Of a DNA stretch of 57,868 nt, positions 45,328-54,280 are shown piece by piece (positions within the stretch are counted from its first letter, which is position 1; each line of letters starts with the position of its first letter). The notes under the pieces were generated by a model. That model had not been told where the DNA came from. It saw nothing but the letters and a program-made list of their open reading frames with translations, and ran no database searches. Both the position numbers and the translations under genes were made by a program. The DNA is taken from contig JAODMY010000091.1 of assembly GCA_025465535.1 (NCBI GenBank), forward strand, positions 1 to 57,868, in the 5' to 3' direction. This DNA is from Glaciihabitans sp. Lineage in GTDB: Bacteria; Actinomycetota; Actinomycetes; Actinomycetales; Microbacteriaceae.

Positions 45328-45343
45328 GTTAGTGTAGATTAAC
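45328..45343. promoter_or_regulatory. TetR operator candidate, site 2
   Basis: GTTA-GTGTAGAT-TAAC, centre 25 bases from site 1. It overlaps the -10-like TAGATT of the tetR gene, so binding would repress tetR itself. Confidence 0.6.
45335..45340 (+). promoter_or_regulatory. Candidate -10 element (TAGATT) of the tetR gene
   Basis: TAGATT ends 7 bases before the ATG at 45348 (leaderless geometry) and lies inside operator site 2. Confidence 0.45.
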
Positions 45344-45347
45344 TGGA

Positions 45348-45956
45348 ATGTCCAGCCCGGTGACCGCGCGTGAGCGCGCAAAGACCTCTCGCGAACGCGC
45401 AAAAGCGGATCGTCGCTCGGCGCTGCTCGCCGCCGCAGCGACACTTTTCGCGGAGCGGGGCTTCGCGCGAGTCTCCCTCGAAGACCTCGGTGCCGCGGTC
45501 GGCGTCAGCGGCCCCGCGGTCTACCGGCACTTCGAGAGCAAACAGGCCGTGCTCGCGGCCCTGCTCGTGGATGTCTCGCGCGGGCTGCTCACCGGCGGCC
45601 AGGCGGTCATCGCCGCCGCCCCGAGCCACGAGGCTGCACTCCGCGGACTCGTGGCGTTCCACGTCGACTTCGCGCTCTCCAATCCGGATGTGATCGTGGT
45701 CCAGGATCGGGACCTCGGCAGCCTGGGACCTGCGGACGCGGGGGACGTACGCAGCCTGCAGCGGAGTTACATCGAGGCGTGGGTCGGCGTGCTCGGCGGC
45801 ATCCATCCGTCCATCGCGACGAGCGAACTACGGATCCGTGCGAGGGCCACATTCGGACTCATCAACTCGACGCCACACAGCGCCCGCTCGTCGTCACGCG
45901 CCGTCGTTCGCGCGCTCCTGGAGTCGATGGCGCTGGCGGCGCTGACGTCGGCGTAG
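45348..45956 (+). CDS. TetR/AcrR family regulator of the leucine-catabolism operon
   Basis: A 202-residue repressor. The HTH covers about residues 24-66 (ALLAAAATLFAERGFARVSLEDLGAAVGVSGPAVYRHFESK), a typical TetR N-terminus; the C-terminal half is a helical ligand domain (HVDFALSNPDVIVVQDRDLG). Divergent orientation, two matching operators in the gap and the M. tuberculosis equivalent (Rv2506 next to the acc-fadE operon) all indicate it controls the operon, probably sensing a pathway acyl-CoA. The ligand is inferred, not seen. Confidence 0.9.
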   Translation: MSSPVTARERAKTSRERAKADRRSALLAAAATLFAERGFARVSLEDLGAAVGVSGPAVYRHFESKQAVLAALLVDVSRGLLTGGQAVIAAAPSHEAALRGLVAFHVDFALSNPDVIVVQDRDLGSLGPADAGDVRSLQRSYIEAWVGVLGGIHPSIATSELRIRARATFGLINSTPHSARSSSRAVVRALLESMALAALTSA

Positions 45957-46039
45957 GTCACTGCGCCGTTAACCACCTCGCAGAAGCACCTCGTGGATCG
46001 CGCGAGTCACCTCGCAGAACCGCCGCGCCCGCGCAATAG

Positions 46040-46097
46040 GGGTCAATGCGGACTACCGGGGCGTCCGCGGATGCCCCGGTAGTCCGCATTGACCCCG
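46040..46097. repeat. Perfect 24-base inverted repeat downstream of tetR
   Basis: Left arm 46040-46063 begins GGGGTCAATGCGGACTACCG; right arm 46074-46097 is its exact complement; loop GTCCGCGGAT. No T-run follows. It lies 84 bases after the tetR stop in a 390-base gap and does not match the other palindromes. It may end tetR transcription or be a mobile palindromic repeat. Confidence 0.9.
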
Positions 46098-46143
46098 TTT
46101 CGCGCGGCAGCGATCGCTGCGGCCGTGATGGCCGCGGCTGGCG

Positions 46144-46190
46144 GTGGTTGCGGGGTCGCCGGTGGCTGCGGGGTCGCCGGTGGCTGCGGC
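46144..46190. repeat. 18-base tandem repeat in the intergenic gap
   Basis: Two full units of GGTGGYTGCGGGGTCGCC and a partial third. Together with the palindrome before it and the inverted pair after it, this fills most of the 45957-46346 gap, in which I see no gene. Confidence 0.8.
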
Positions 46191-46221
46191 CGTTGGGGCT
46201 GCGGTCACCGTTCGCGCGTCT

Positions 46222-46304
46222 CTGAAAACGAAGGAGTTTCGCGCGGAATCCGCACCCAACGCGGCGTTCACGGCAGTTTTGGCCCCGTTCTCCTTCGTTT
46301 TCAG
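46222..46304. repeat. Inverted pair of CTGAAAACGAAGGAG
   Basis: CTGAAAACGAAGGAG at 46222-46236 is repeated exactly and inverted at 46290-46304, with 53 bases between. The same motif pair recurs at 57443-57522, more than 11 kb away. It lies just upstream of the VOC gene. Confidence 0.85.
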
Positions 46305-46334
46305 TACGGGAACGAGACCAGCACGTTGCCGTCC

Positions 46335-46340
46335 TAGGCT
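46335..46340 (+). promoter_or_regulatory. Candidate -10 element (TAGGCT) of the VOC gene
   Basis: TAGGCT ends 6 bases before the ATG at 46347; a leaderless start like those at 3492 and 9909. Confidence 0.45.
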
Positions 46341-46346
46341 CAGGGG

Positions 46347-46790
46347 ATGACCGCCGTGAAACAACTGCGCCTCGTCGTCGAGGCCGAAGACTACGAAACC
46401 GCGCTGCACTTCTACCGCGACGTGCTTGGGCTGACCGAGTCGGCTGCATTCGAGGGAGACGGTGACGCGCGCGTCGCCATCCTCGAGGCCGGGCGCGCGA
46501 CGCTCGAGCTCGTGAATCCGGCGCAGAAACGGATGATCGACGAAGTCGAAGCGGATGGCCAGCCGAGCCCGCGCATCCGGGTCGCCTTCGAAGTGGATGA
46601 CGCTGCCGCCGTCACAAAGCAACTCTCCAATGTCGGTGCGCCACTGGTTTCCGCGCCGCGCGAAACGCCCTGGCACTCGCTCAACTCCCGGCTGAATGCA
46701 CCCGCGGGCTTGCAGGTCACGGTCTTCCAGGAGCTGGAACAGCCCGCGCAACGGGACGAACACGATGGCTTCTTTCGCCCGGAGTGGTGA
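46347..46790 (+). CDS. VOC (glyoxalase/bleomycin-resistance fold) protein
   Basis: A 147-residue protein with one pair of beta-alpha-beta-beta-beta modules: LRLVVEAEDYETALHFYRDVLGLTESAAF first, then RIRVAFEVDDAAAVTKQLSNVGA, and a tail NAPAGLQVTVFQELE where active VOC enzymes usually have a metal-binding Glu. Whether it is an enzyme or a binding protein is open. It converges with bkdC, 46 bases away. Confidence 0.9.
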   Translation: MTAVKQLRLVVEAEDYETALHFYRDVLGLTESAAFEGDGDARVAILEAGRATLELVNPAQKRMIDEVEADGQPSPRIRVAFEVDDAAAVTKQLSNVGAPLVSAPRETPWHSLNSRLNAPAGLQVTVFQELEQPAQRDEHDGFFRPEW

Positions 46791-46836
46791 CGAATCAAGC
46801 CGCCGAGCGCACGCAGCGTAATGCCGGGTGAACGGG

Positions 46837-48288
46837 CTACACCATCGTCAGGACCATGCCCGGGTTCGACAGGATTGCGCCGATATCGGTCAGGAATCTC
46901 GACCCCTGCTCGCCATCCACCAGCCGGTGATCGAACGAGAGACTGAGCGTCATGACGTCGCGCAGCGCAATTTCGCCGCGGAACTCCCACGGTGTTCGCC
47001 GCACGGCTCCCATCGCGAGAATCGCGGCCTCACCCGGGTTCAGGATGGGTGTGCCAGCGTCGATCCCGAACACGCCGACGTTGGTGATCGAGATCGTTCC
47101 GCCGGTCAGGGACGCGGGCGTCGTGAGACCATCGCGCGCTGTCGTCGCGAGGTCGGCCAGCGCCGAGGTCAGTTCGGTAAGCGACAGTGCGTCGGCGTCC
47201 TGGATGTTCGGAACCAACAGTCCGCGCGGGGTCGCCACGGCGATCCCAAGGTTTACATGGCCGAACTCCACGATCTCCTGCGCTGCCTCATCCCAGCGCG
47301 AATTGAGCGACGGATTGCGCCCAACCGCGATGCACAGCGCCTTCGACACGATCGAGAGCATGGTGACGCGCTGCCCGGTCTTTTCCCGCAGCTGCGCGAC
47401 CAGCTCGGACGTCGGCGTGACATCGATCGTCAGGAACTCGGTGACGTGCGGCGCGCTGAACGCGCTCCGCACCATCGCCTCGGCCGTCGCCTTGCGCACA
47501 CCCTTGATCGGCGTGCGGGTCTCGCGAGCTCGCGGCGCCATCGGCACAGAGACGCTTGCTTCAGACTGAGCGGGACCCGATCCAACCTCGCCCGATCCAA
47601 CCTCGCCCGATCCAGCAGCGCCGGATCCAGCGCCGGATGTCGCCCCCAGGACATCCGCGCGCGTGATCATCCCGGAATCGCCGGTCCCGGTCACGCCAGC
47701 AAGGTCGACCCCGAGGTCGGCCGCGAGCTTGCGCACGGGTGGAGTGGTGCGGACCGCCTCGCCGGAAATGGGAGCTTCGAGGTGCTTAGCAGCCACAGGG
47801 TCAGCAACCACAGGGTCAGCAACCACAGGGTCAGCAATCACAGGAGCGGCACCGAGGCCGGCAGCGACAGAAGCAGCAGCACGCGACGGCTTCTTCCGCT
47901 TCGGCCGATTGCCGCTGTCCACCGGTGGCCCGTACCCGACAAGCACGGCATTGCGCTCGGGCTTCGCGGCGGCAGGGGCTGCAGGGGCAGGGGCGGAAGC
48001 AGCAGGGGCTGCAGAGGCAGCAGATCCAGAAGCTGGAGCAGCCGCAGGCTCATCCAGATCGAACGCGACGAGCCGCGTGCCGACCGCTACCGTCGTCCCG
48101 GGTTCGACGTACAGCTGGGAGACGACCCCGGCGAACGGCGACGGCAGCTGCACAATGGCCTTGGCCGTCTCGACCTCGGCGATCGGCTGGTTCAGTGCGA
48201 CCAGCTCGCCGACGGCAACGTGCCAGGCGACGAGTTCGGACTCGGTGAGCCCCTCGCCGAGATCCGGCATCGCAAAATCGCGCGTCAT
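46837..48288 (-). CDS. bkdC: Branched-chain 2-oxoacid dehydrogenase E2 (dihydrolipoamide acyltransferase)
   Basis: The acyltransferase core of the complex, 483 residues. One lipoyl domain at 1-75 (lipoyl Lys in IAEVETAKAIVQLPS), a long Ala/Pro linker, a peripheral subunit-binding domain near 205-240 (VRTTPPVRKLAADLGVDLAGVTGTGDSG) and the catalytic domain ending in SFDHRLVDGEQGSRFL. The linkers carry tandem repeats: four 15-base units at 47788-47844 (encoding VVADP) and GSGEV/GSGE units near 47579-47608. Start ATG 48288 overlaps the E1 beta stop. Confidence 0.92.
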   Translation of the reverse strand: MTRDFAMPDLGEGLTESELVAWHVAVGELVALNQPIAEVETAKAIVQLPSPFAGVVSQLYVEPGTTVAVGTRLVAFDLDEPAAAPASGSAASAAPAASAPAPAAPAAAKPERNAVLVGYGPPVDSGNRPKRKKPSRAAASVAAGLGAAPVIADPVVADPVVADPVAAKHLEAPISGEAVRTTPPVRKLAADLGVDLAGVTGTGDSGMITRADVLGATSGAGSGAAGSGEVGSGEVGSGPAQSEASVSVPMAPRARETRTPIKGVRKATAEAMVRSAFSAPHVTEFLTIDVTPTSELVAQLREKTGQRVTMLSIVSKALCIAVGRNPSLNSRWDEAAQEIVEFGHVNLGIAVATPRGLLVPNIQDADALSLTELTSALADLATTARDGLTTPASLTGGTISITNVGVFGIDAGTPILNPGEAAILAMGAVRRTPWEFRGEIALRDVMTLSLSFDHRLVDGEQGSRFLTDIGAILSNPGMVLTMV

Positions 48289-49289
48289 GAGGCACCCCAC
48301 GGGGTGAGGGAGTTCTCTCGGCCCATGACCCTGTCCACCGCGTCGAGAATGCGGTCGAGGTCGGGGAGGAAGTGCTCCTCGAGCCTGGACGGCGGATACG
48401 GGATGTCGAAGCCCGTCACCCGCGCGGGCGCGGCCTCGAGCGAGAAGAAACAGCGGTCGGTGATGCTCGCCGCGATCTCCGCTCCGAGTCCCCCGGACTG
48501 CGCAGCCTCGTGAGTGATGACGAGCCGACCGGTCTTACGAACGGAGGCCTCGACGGTGTCGAAGTCGATGGGCGACAACGAGCGAAGGTCGATGACCTCG
48601 ATTGAGAGGCCGTCGTCAACGGCTGCGGCAGCAGCATCCAGGGCGGTCGCGACGAGAGGACCGTAGGCGACGAGCGTGACGTCCGTTCCCTCGAGCGCGA
48701 CCCGAGCCTTGCCGAGCGGAAGGGGCACGGCGTCGAGATCGACCTCGCCCTTCACCCAATACCGACGCTTGGGCTCGAAGAAGATCACCGGGTCATCGCT
48801 GTCGATGGCCTGCCGAATCATCGAGTACGCGTCCTGGGGATTCGAGCAGGTGACGACGCGGAGGCCGGCGGTGTGCGCGAAGTAGGCCTCGGGCGACTCG
48901 GAGTGATGCTCGACCGCGCCGATGCCCCCGCCGTACGGCACGCGAATGGTCAGCGGGACCCGTACCTTTCCCCCCGTGCGCGCGTGCAGTTTGGCGAGCT
49001 GGGCGACGATCTGGTCGAAGGCCGGGTAGATGAATCCGTCGAATTGGATCTCGACAACGGGACGATAGCCGCGGAACGCCATCCCGATCGCGGTACCCAC
49101 GATGCCGGCTTCGGCCAGAGGCGTGTCCATGACGCGTTCGGGGCCGAAGTCGTTCTTGAGGCCGTCCGTCACTCGGAACACCCCGCCGAGCGCGCCGATG
49201 TCCTCGCCCATGAGCAGGACGTGATCGTTCTCTTCGAGCGACCGGCGAAGTCCAGCGCCGATTGCCTTCGAGAGAGTCAGTTCACTCAT
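48285..49289 (-). CDS. bkdB: Branched-chain 2-oxoacid dehydrogenase E1 component, beta subunit
   Basis: A 334-residue TPP-dependent subunit. Typical stretches: MGEDIGALGGVFRVTDGL, DTPLAEAGIVGTAIGMAFRGYRPVVEIQF, IRVPYGGGIGAVEHHSESPEAYFAHTAGL and VITHEAAQSGGLGAEIAA. It pairs with the alpha subunit, whose stop overlaps its ATG 49289, and E2, whose start overlaps its stop. E3 is not in the window. Confidence 0.95.
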   Translation of the reverse strand: MSELTLSKAIGAGLRRSLEENDHVLLMGEDIGALGGVFRVTDGLKNDFGPERVMDTPLAEAGIVGTAIGMAFRGYRPVVEIQFDGFIYPAFDQIVAQLAKLHARTGGKVRVPLTIRVPYGGGIGAVEHHSESPEAYFAHTAGLRVVTCSNPQDAYSMIRQAIDSDDPVIFFEPKRRYWVKGEVDLDAVPLPLGKARVALEGTDVTLVAYGPLVATALDAAAAAVDDGLSIEVIDLRSLSPIDFDTVEASVRKTGRLVITHEAAQSGGLGAEIAASITDRCFFSLEAAPARVTGFDIPYPPSRLEEHFLPDLDRILDAVDRVMGRENSLTPWGAS

Positions 49290-50449
49290 CGAGTTTCCCC
49301 CTCGATGTAGGAGAGGTACGCGGCATAGTCGCGCTTCTGTCGGTCGAGTCCCGTGTGCGGCTCGGCGTAGATGTTGTCGAAGACGCTCAGCGGCTCCGGA
49401 TTTTCGAGCTCGACGCAGGCGGAGCGGAACTCGGCGGCGACCGCATCCGACTTCGCCGCGATGGCCGCACGCACCTCCGGGGTCAGCGCTCCCTCCGTTT
49501 CGAGGTAGCGCTCGACGCGCAGGATCGGATCCTTCATGGCCCACTCCTCGTGTTCGGCACGATCCTCGTAGCGTGACGGATCGTCGGATGTCGTGTGCGG
49601 TCCCATTCGGTAGGTGACCGCCTCGATGAATGTCGGGCCGCCTCCGCTGCGCGCCCGATCGAGCGCAATGCGAGTGGCCGCAGTGACCGCGAGAATGTCG
49701 TTGCCGTCGACCCGCATGCTCGGGACGCCGAACCCGGGCGCACGGTCGGCAATCGAACGCACCGCCTGCAGCCCAACCGGTTCGGAGATCGCCCACTGGT
49801 TGTTCTGGCAGAAGAAGATGACGGGCGCGTTGAAACTCGCGGCGAAGATCATCGCCTCGTTGGGGTCGCCCTGGCTGGTTGCGCCATCGCCGAAGTAGGC
49901 AATGGCAACCGAGTCGACGCCATCTTTCTTGCAGGCGATGGCGTATCCGGTGGCGTGCAGGGTCTGGGCGCCGATGATGACGGCCGGGGTCGCCATCCCG
50001 ATCTCGTAGGGGTTCCAGCCCGAGTTCGCGGTGCCGCGCCACACCCGCAGGAGGTCGACGAGCTTGACCCCGCGACAGTAGGCGACGGCGTTCTCGCGGT
50101 AGCTCGAGAACGCGAAGTCGTCTTTGCGCAGGGCTCGCGCCGATCCGATCTGGGCCGCCTCCTGGCCGAGCAGCGGGGCCCAGAGAGCGAGCTCGCCCTG
50201 GCGCTGGAGTGCGGTGGCCTCGACGTCGATGCGGCGGACGATGACCATGTCTTCGTACAGCGAGACCAGCCGGTCGGACGTGATGTCTTCGATCCAGCTG
50301 TCATAGTCCGGCTGGTCGGACCGCACGCCTTCCGGCGAGAGAAGTTGGACCAGATCTTCGTTGGGAATCGTCACCAGGTCGGATTTATCGACCACGCCCG
50401 ATTTATCAGTCAGGTCGGGGCTTTCAGGTTCGGAAACTGAGGTTCGCAT
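49286..50449 (-). CDS. bkdA: Branched-chain 2-oxoacid dehydrogenase E1 component, alpha subunit
   Basis: A 387-residue subunit that binds thiamine diphosphate (GDGATSQGDPNEAMIFAASF with NNQWAIS ending the motif). Other marks are LWAPLLGQEAAQIGSARAL and YRMGPHTTSDDPSRY, with phosphorylation-loop-like sequence. ATG 50449 is preceded by AGGGAG (spacing 6); an upstream in-frame start at 50545 is less likely. First gene of bkdABC; it feeds acyl-CoAs to the leucine operon and other branched-chain pathways. Confidence 0.94.
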   Translation of the reverse strand: MRTSVSEPESPDLTDKSGVVDKSDLVTIPNEDLVQLLSPEGVRSDQPDYDSWIEDITSDRLVSLYEDMVIVRRIDVEATALQRQGELALWAPLLGQEAAQIGSARALRKDDFAFSSYRENAVAYCRGVKLVDLLRVWRGTANSGWNPYEIGMATPAVIIGAQTLHATGYAIACKKDGVDSVAIAYFGDGATSQGDPNEAMIFAASFNAPVIFFCQNNQWAISEPVGLQAVRSIADRAPGFGVPSMRVDGNDILAVTAATRIALDRARSGGGPTFIEAVTYRMGPHTTSDDPSRYEDRAEHEEWAMKDPILRVERYLETEGALTPEVRAAIAAKSDAVAAEFRSACVELENPEPLSVFDNIYAEPHTGLDRQKRDYAAYLSYIEGETR

Positions 50450-50544
50450 GGAAACTCCCTGTGATGCGTCCCGACCGATTGGTGAATCGGAGCAAAGACG
50501 ATCTTGCGGCTTCGGCCGGTGGGCCTTGACCGCCCCGAGCGCCA

Positions 50545-50566
50545 TTGCCCGAGCAAAATGAGATTA
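50545..50566 (-). promoter_or_regulatory. Candidate promoter/operator of bkdABC
   Basis: On the minus strand TAATCT (50566-50561) is followed five bases later by TTGC-TCGG-GCAA (within TTTTGCTCGGGCAATGG), an inverted repeat of the Lrp/AsnC half-site kind. It lies about 100 bases upstream of bkdA in the gap behind hutI. The regulator is not in the window; this is a weak prediction. Confidence 0.3.
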
Positions 50567-50619
50567 GCACTCGGCGGCGATCGCCAGCTAGCGGCGCTCG
50601 GGTTCCACGGGCCTGACTC

Positions 50620-51780
50620 TCAACGGCTGCTGAGAACGCGGTGCACGAGCGGCACGCCGGGCCGGTAGGCCAGGTGCACGTAGGTGGGGGCATCCAGGAT
50701 GACGAGGTCCGCCCGTTTGCCAGGCTCGATCGCCCCGATGTCGTCCCGCCGGAGCGCCGCGGCGGCTCCCGCGGTCGCGGCGTGAAGGGCCTCGGCCGGC
50801 GTCATCCCCATGTCGCGCACGGCGACGGCGATGCAAAACGGCATCGACGAGGTGTAGCTCGAGCCGGGGTTGCAGTCGGTCGCGATGGCGACGGTGACTC
50901 CGGAATCCAGCAGGCGGCGCGCATCCGGATACGGCTGCCGTGTCGAGAATTCGACTCCCGGAAGCAGGGTGGCGACGGTATTCCCGGACGCGAGCGCGTC
51001 GACGTCGGAGTCGGAGAGGAACGTGCAGTGATCGACCGCCGCGGCTCCGAGCTCGACGGCAAGTTTCACCCCGCCGGATTCACCCAGCTGGCCGGAGTGC
51101 ATTCGTGCGCCGAGTCCGCGCGCGATCCCCGCGGAGAGGATGGCGCGGGCCTGGTCGACATCGAAGGCGCCGTCCTCGCAGAACACGTCGATCCAGCGGG
51201 CATGAGGCGCACAGGCATCGAGCATCGCGCCAGTGACGAGGTCGACATAGCCGCTCACGTCGCCAGCGAACTCGACCGGAACGACATGCGCACCGAGGTA
51301 GGTCGTCTCGCGCGTCAGCGTGGATGCGAGCCTGAGTGCGCGGGATTCGTCGCCTATCGTGAGTCCGTAGCCGCTCTTGATCTCGACCGTCGTCGTCCCC
51401 TGGGCGCGCATCTCGGCGACAAGTCGCGTTGCGTTGGTGAGCAATTCTGAGTCGCTGGCGGCGCGCGTCGCCGTGACCGTGCTTCTAATGCCTCCCGCGG
51501 AATATGACTGTCCGGCCATCCGCGCCTCGAACTCGCCCGCGCGATCGCCGGCGAACATCAGGTGGCTGTGCGTGTCCACGAAACCGGGGATGACGCAGCG
51601 GCCGGCGGCGTCGATGCGCTCGTCGGCGGCAGGTGCTGAGCCGACAGAGGACCTGCTGTCGCCGATCCAGGCAATCACGCCGTCCTCGATGACGACGGCC
51701 GCGCCGGTTCGCTCGGCGCCCGGCGTGACCAGCAGCCCGATGTTGTCGATCAGCGTGGATTTCTGGCTTGCCGCGGTCAT
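50620..51780 (-). CDS. hutI: Imidazolonepropionase
   Basis: Third step of histidine degradation: opens the imidazolone ring to give N-formimidoyl-L-glutamate. A 386-residue amidohydrolase; metal motif [64 protein letters not shown]-type sequence (here [10 protein letters not shown]) and [16 protein letters not shown] with the conserved Asp. Last gene of the hut operon. ATG 51780 overlaps the hutF stop (ATGA). Confidence 0.96.
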   Translation of the reverse strand: MTAASQKSTLIDNIGLLVTPGAERTGAAVVIEDGVIAWIGDSRSSVGSAPAADERIDAAGRCVIPGFVDTHSHLMFAGDRAGEFEARMAGQSYSAGGIRSTVTATRAASDSELLTNATRLVAEMRAQGTTTVEIKSGYGLTIGDESRALRLASTLTRETTYLGAHVVPVEFAGDVSGYVDLVTGAMLDACAPHARWIDVFCEDGAFDVDQARAILSAGIARGLGARMHSGQLGESGGVKLAVELGAAAVDHCTFLSDSDVDALASGNTVATLLPGVEFSTRQPYPDARRLLDSGVTVAIATDCNPGSSYTSSMPFCIAVAVRDMGMTPAEALHAATAGAAAALRRDDIGAIEPGKRADLVILDAPTYVHLAYRPGVPLVHRVLSSR

Positions 51781-53096
51781 GGATTCAGTCTGCCCATCGA
51801 TGCCCGCTCGATTGCCGTGCCCAGAAGTGCGCCAACGTCACCGAGGCCGTGACGGCCCTCGGATACGCGAACCACGCCGCCGACGACGACGGTCGTGACG
51901 TCACCCGAGGTCGCGGCGAGCCAGGCCTGGTCTGCCGCGACCCCGGCCGTGCGCGGCGACCCGAGATCGACGGCGACGAGGTCGCAGACCGTGCCGACCT
52001 CGATGCGTCCGCCGTCCCAGCCGAGCGATGCGTACCCGTGCGCGGATGCCGCGGTGAGCAGCTGCACCGGCGTGAACCGGCCGCGCTCGCCCGTCGCGAG
52101 GCGCTCATCCATCTCGAGTCCCCTGATCTCCTCGAATGGATCGATGACCGCGTTCTGATCGCTGCCGAGGCTGAGCCGCGCGCCGGAGTTCACGAGCGCG
52201 CCCGCCGGGCCGATGCCGTCGGCGAGGTCGCGCTCCGTGGTCGGGCAGAAGCATACGGTGCTGTGGCTGGAGCCGAGAAGTTGGACGTCGGCGTCGCTAA
52301 GGTTCGTGCCGTGCACGGCCGTGAACGACGGGCCGAGGAGCCCGGCGTCGGCGAACACGGCAGTGGGTGTCGCGCCGAACGCGCTCCGCGCATCCTCGTT
52401 CTCCGCACGCTGTTCCGACACGTGCGCGTGCAGCGGCAGTCCCCTCGTGACGTCGCGAATCGCCGCAAAGAGTTCGGGCGGGACGGCACGCACCGAGTGG
52501 ATGGCGGCTCCCCCGCGCGCCAGCGGACCGAACCGTACGGCGTCGCGCCGCTGTGCCCACCGCGCGACCGTGTCGTCGCTGAACCGACGCTGCGCTGGTT
52601 CGAGCGGCAGACCCGCGCCACCGGCGAGATAGAGGGTGTCGAGCAACGTGAGCCGGATGCCGGCCGCGCTGGCCGCCGCGACCACGGCATCCTCCATGGC
52701 GGTCGCGTTCTCGTAGCGCGAGCCGTCGGGCCGGTGGTGCAGGTAGTGGAATTCGCCGACGACCGTGTATCCGGCGAGAACCATCTCGGCGAACACGGCC
52801 GTCGCAAGTTCGAGGTAGCTCTCCGGATCGAGGGCGTTCGCGACCCGGTACATTTCCTCGCGCCAGGTCCAGAAGGTACCGCCGTCGGCGTGGGTGCGTC
52901 CGCGCAGCGCGCGGTGGAATGCGTGGGAGTGCCCGTTCGCGAGACCGGGCAGGACCAGCCCCGGAAGGGTCAGGTCACCGTCGCGCCTGACCGCACCGGA
53001 GACGACCGCGGTGATGCTGCCGTTCGATTCCTCGATGCGAACCGAACGCGCCACCGCACCACCGATCACCGCCTGCCCGCACCAGAAGCTGCTCAT
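51777..53096 (-). CDS. hutF: Formimidoylglutamate deiminase
   Basis: Converts N-formimidoylglutamate to N-formylglutamate and ammonia; 439 residues. Metal-binding [16 protein letters not shown], then [30 protein letters not shown] and [21 protein letters not shown]. Its presence means the pathway runs through N-formylglutamate (not formiminoglutamase), so an N-formylglutamate hydrolase is needed. It overlaps its neighbours on both sides. Confidence 0.95.
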   Translation of the reverse strand: MSSFWCGQAVIGGAVARSVRIEESNGSITAVVSGAVRRDGDLTLPGLVLPGLANGHSHAFHRALRGRTHADGGTFWTWREEMYRVANALDPESYLELATAVFAEMVLAGYTVVGEFHYLHHRPDGSRYENATAMEDAVVAAASAAGIRLTLLDTLYLAGGAGLPLEPAQRRFSDDTVARWAQRRDAVRFGPLARGGAAIHSVRAVPPELFAAIRDVTRGLPLHAHVSEQRAENEDARSAFGATPTAVFADAGLLGPSFTAVHGTNLSDADVQLLGSSHSTVCFCPTTERDLADGIGPAGALVNSGARLSLGSDQNAVIDPFEEIRGLEMDERLATGERGRFTPVQLLTAASAHGYASLGWDGGRIEVGTVCDLVAVDLGSPRTAGVAADQAWLAATSGDVTTVVVGGVVRVSEGRHGLGDVGALLGTAIERASMGRLNP

Positions 53097-54280
53097 GCCG
53101 CTCGACTCCGGATGGCGGCGGCCAAGGCGACGACCCCGCGCTCGCAGTCCGCATCCTCGGCGTACTCCTCCGGCGCGTGCGAGATTCCGCTCGGGTTGCG
53201 CACGAGGATCATCGCGGTGGGGATCCCCGCGAGTGCGAGAACGCCCGCGTCGTGCCCGGCACCGGATGGGAGCAGCGGCAGGGTGCCACCGAGCGACGTG
53301 CCAAGTTCCGCGACGAATGCGGGATCGAAGGGTGTCGCCGGCGTCCAGGACTCGAGTGCCGCGTCTCGCCCGATTTCGGCCATCGCCCGCCGAACAAGAG
53401 TCTCGTCGCTCCCCCTCGCGTCGATCCAGGCCGAGACCGAACCCGGGATCGCGTTGACCGCACCGGGACTGACGCGAATCTTGCCCACCGTCGCAAGGAT
53501 GCCGTGCGATTTGGCTGCGATCCGCACCTCGAGGATGACCCGGGCGAGATCCAGCATCGGATCCCGTCGATCGGCCAGTCGCGTCGTCCCCGCGTGGTTC
53601 TGCTGCCCGACAAGGTCGACGCGCCAGCGGCCGTGCGGCCAGATCTGCGTCGCGAGGCCGAGCGGAGCATCCGAGGTCAACCCGTCCACACCCGCGCTGC
53701 TCGCGAGGTGTCCCTGCTCCACGTGCAGCTCGATGAACTCACCGATGCGGGCGAGGCGCTCGGCGTCGAGGCCGACGTGTTCTGGCGACTGGCCGGCCGC
53801 GCTCATGGCCTCGGCGGTCGTGATCCCGTCGACGTCCGTGAGGGCACGAAACGCGTCCGGCTGCAGAGCACCGGTGAGCAGGCGCGAACCGGCGCAGGCG
53901 ACACCGAATCGCGCACCCTCCTCATCCGAGAACGCGACGATCGCGATGGGGCGGCCCGGCACGAAATCGCTAACTGAGCCAAGGGCGTCGAGCGCGGCGA
54001 ATGCCGATGCCACTCCGAGCGGCCCGTCGAACGCACCCCCGCGCGGAACGCTGTCGAGGTGCGAACCGACGACGAGTGCCGTGCCAGGGAGCGACGGATT
54101 CAGCCACGCCCACAGGTTGCCATTGCGATCGGTCTCGACCTCGAGCCCCCGTGACGAGGCCTGCGCGACGAACCAGGTCCGGCAATCGGCGTCGGCGCTC
54201 GTCCAGGCGAGCCGGTCGTAACCGCCCGCGCGACTGGCGCCGACATCGGTCAGCTCGGCCAGCAGCGAGACGACGCTCAC
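53093..54280 (-). CDS. M20-family hydrolase annotated as allantoate amidohydrolase; likely N-formylglutamate hydrolase of the hut operon
   Basis: A 395-residue metal-dependent amidase (AllC/HyuC-like). Recognisable are [70 protein letters not shown] and [20 protein letters not shown], with the two-metal site residues. The operon needs N-formylglutamate deformylase after hutF and no HutG is present, so this enzyme fills that slot by position. Start is GTG 54280, overlapping hutU's stop (GTGA). Confidence 0.88.
   Translation of the reverse strand: MSVVSLLAELTDVGASRAGGYDRLAWTSADADCRTWFVAQASSRGLEVETDRNGNLWAWLNPSLPGTALVVGSHLDSVPRGGAFDGPLGVASAFAALDALGSVSDFVPGRPIAIVAFSDEEGARFGVACAGSRLLTGALQPDAFRALTDVDGITTAEAMSAAGQSPEHVGLDAERLARIGEFIELHVEQGHLASSAGVDGLTSDAPLGLATQIWPHGRWRVDLVGQQNHAGTTRLADRRDPMLDLARVILEVRIAAKSHGILATVGKIRVSPGAVNAIPGSVSAWIDARGSDETLVRRAMAEIGRDAALESWTPATPFDPAFVAELGTSLGGTLPLLPSGAGHDAGVLALAGIPTAMILVRNPSGISHAPEEYAEDADCERGVVALAAAIRSRAA

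Noticed and set aside
46144-46190. CRISPR-like array
   Set aside because: Units are contiguous, with no spacers, and no cas gene is in the window. The same goes for 10065-10115 and 47788-47844.
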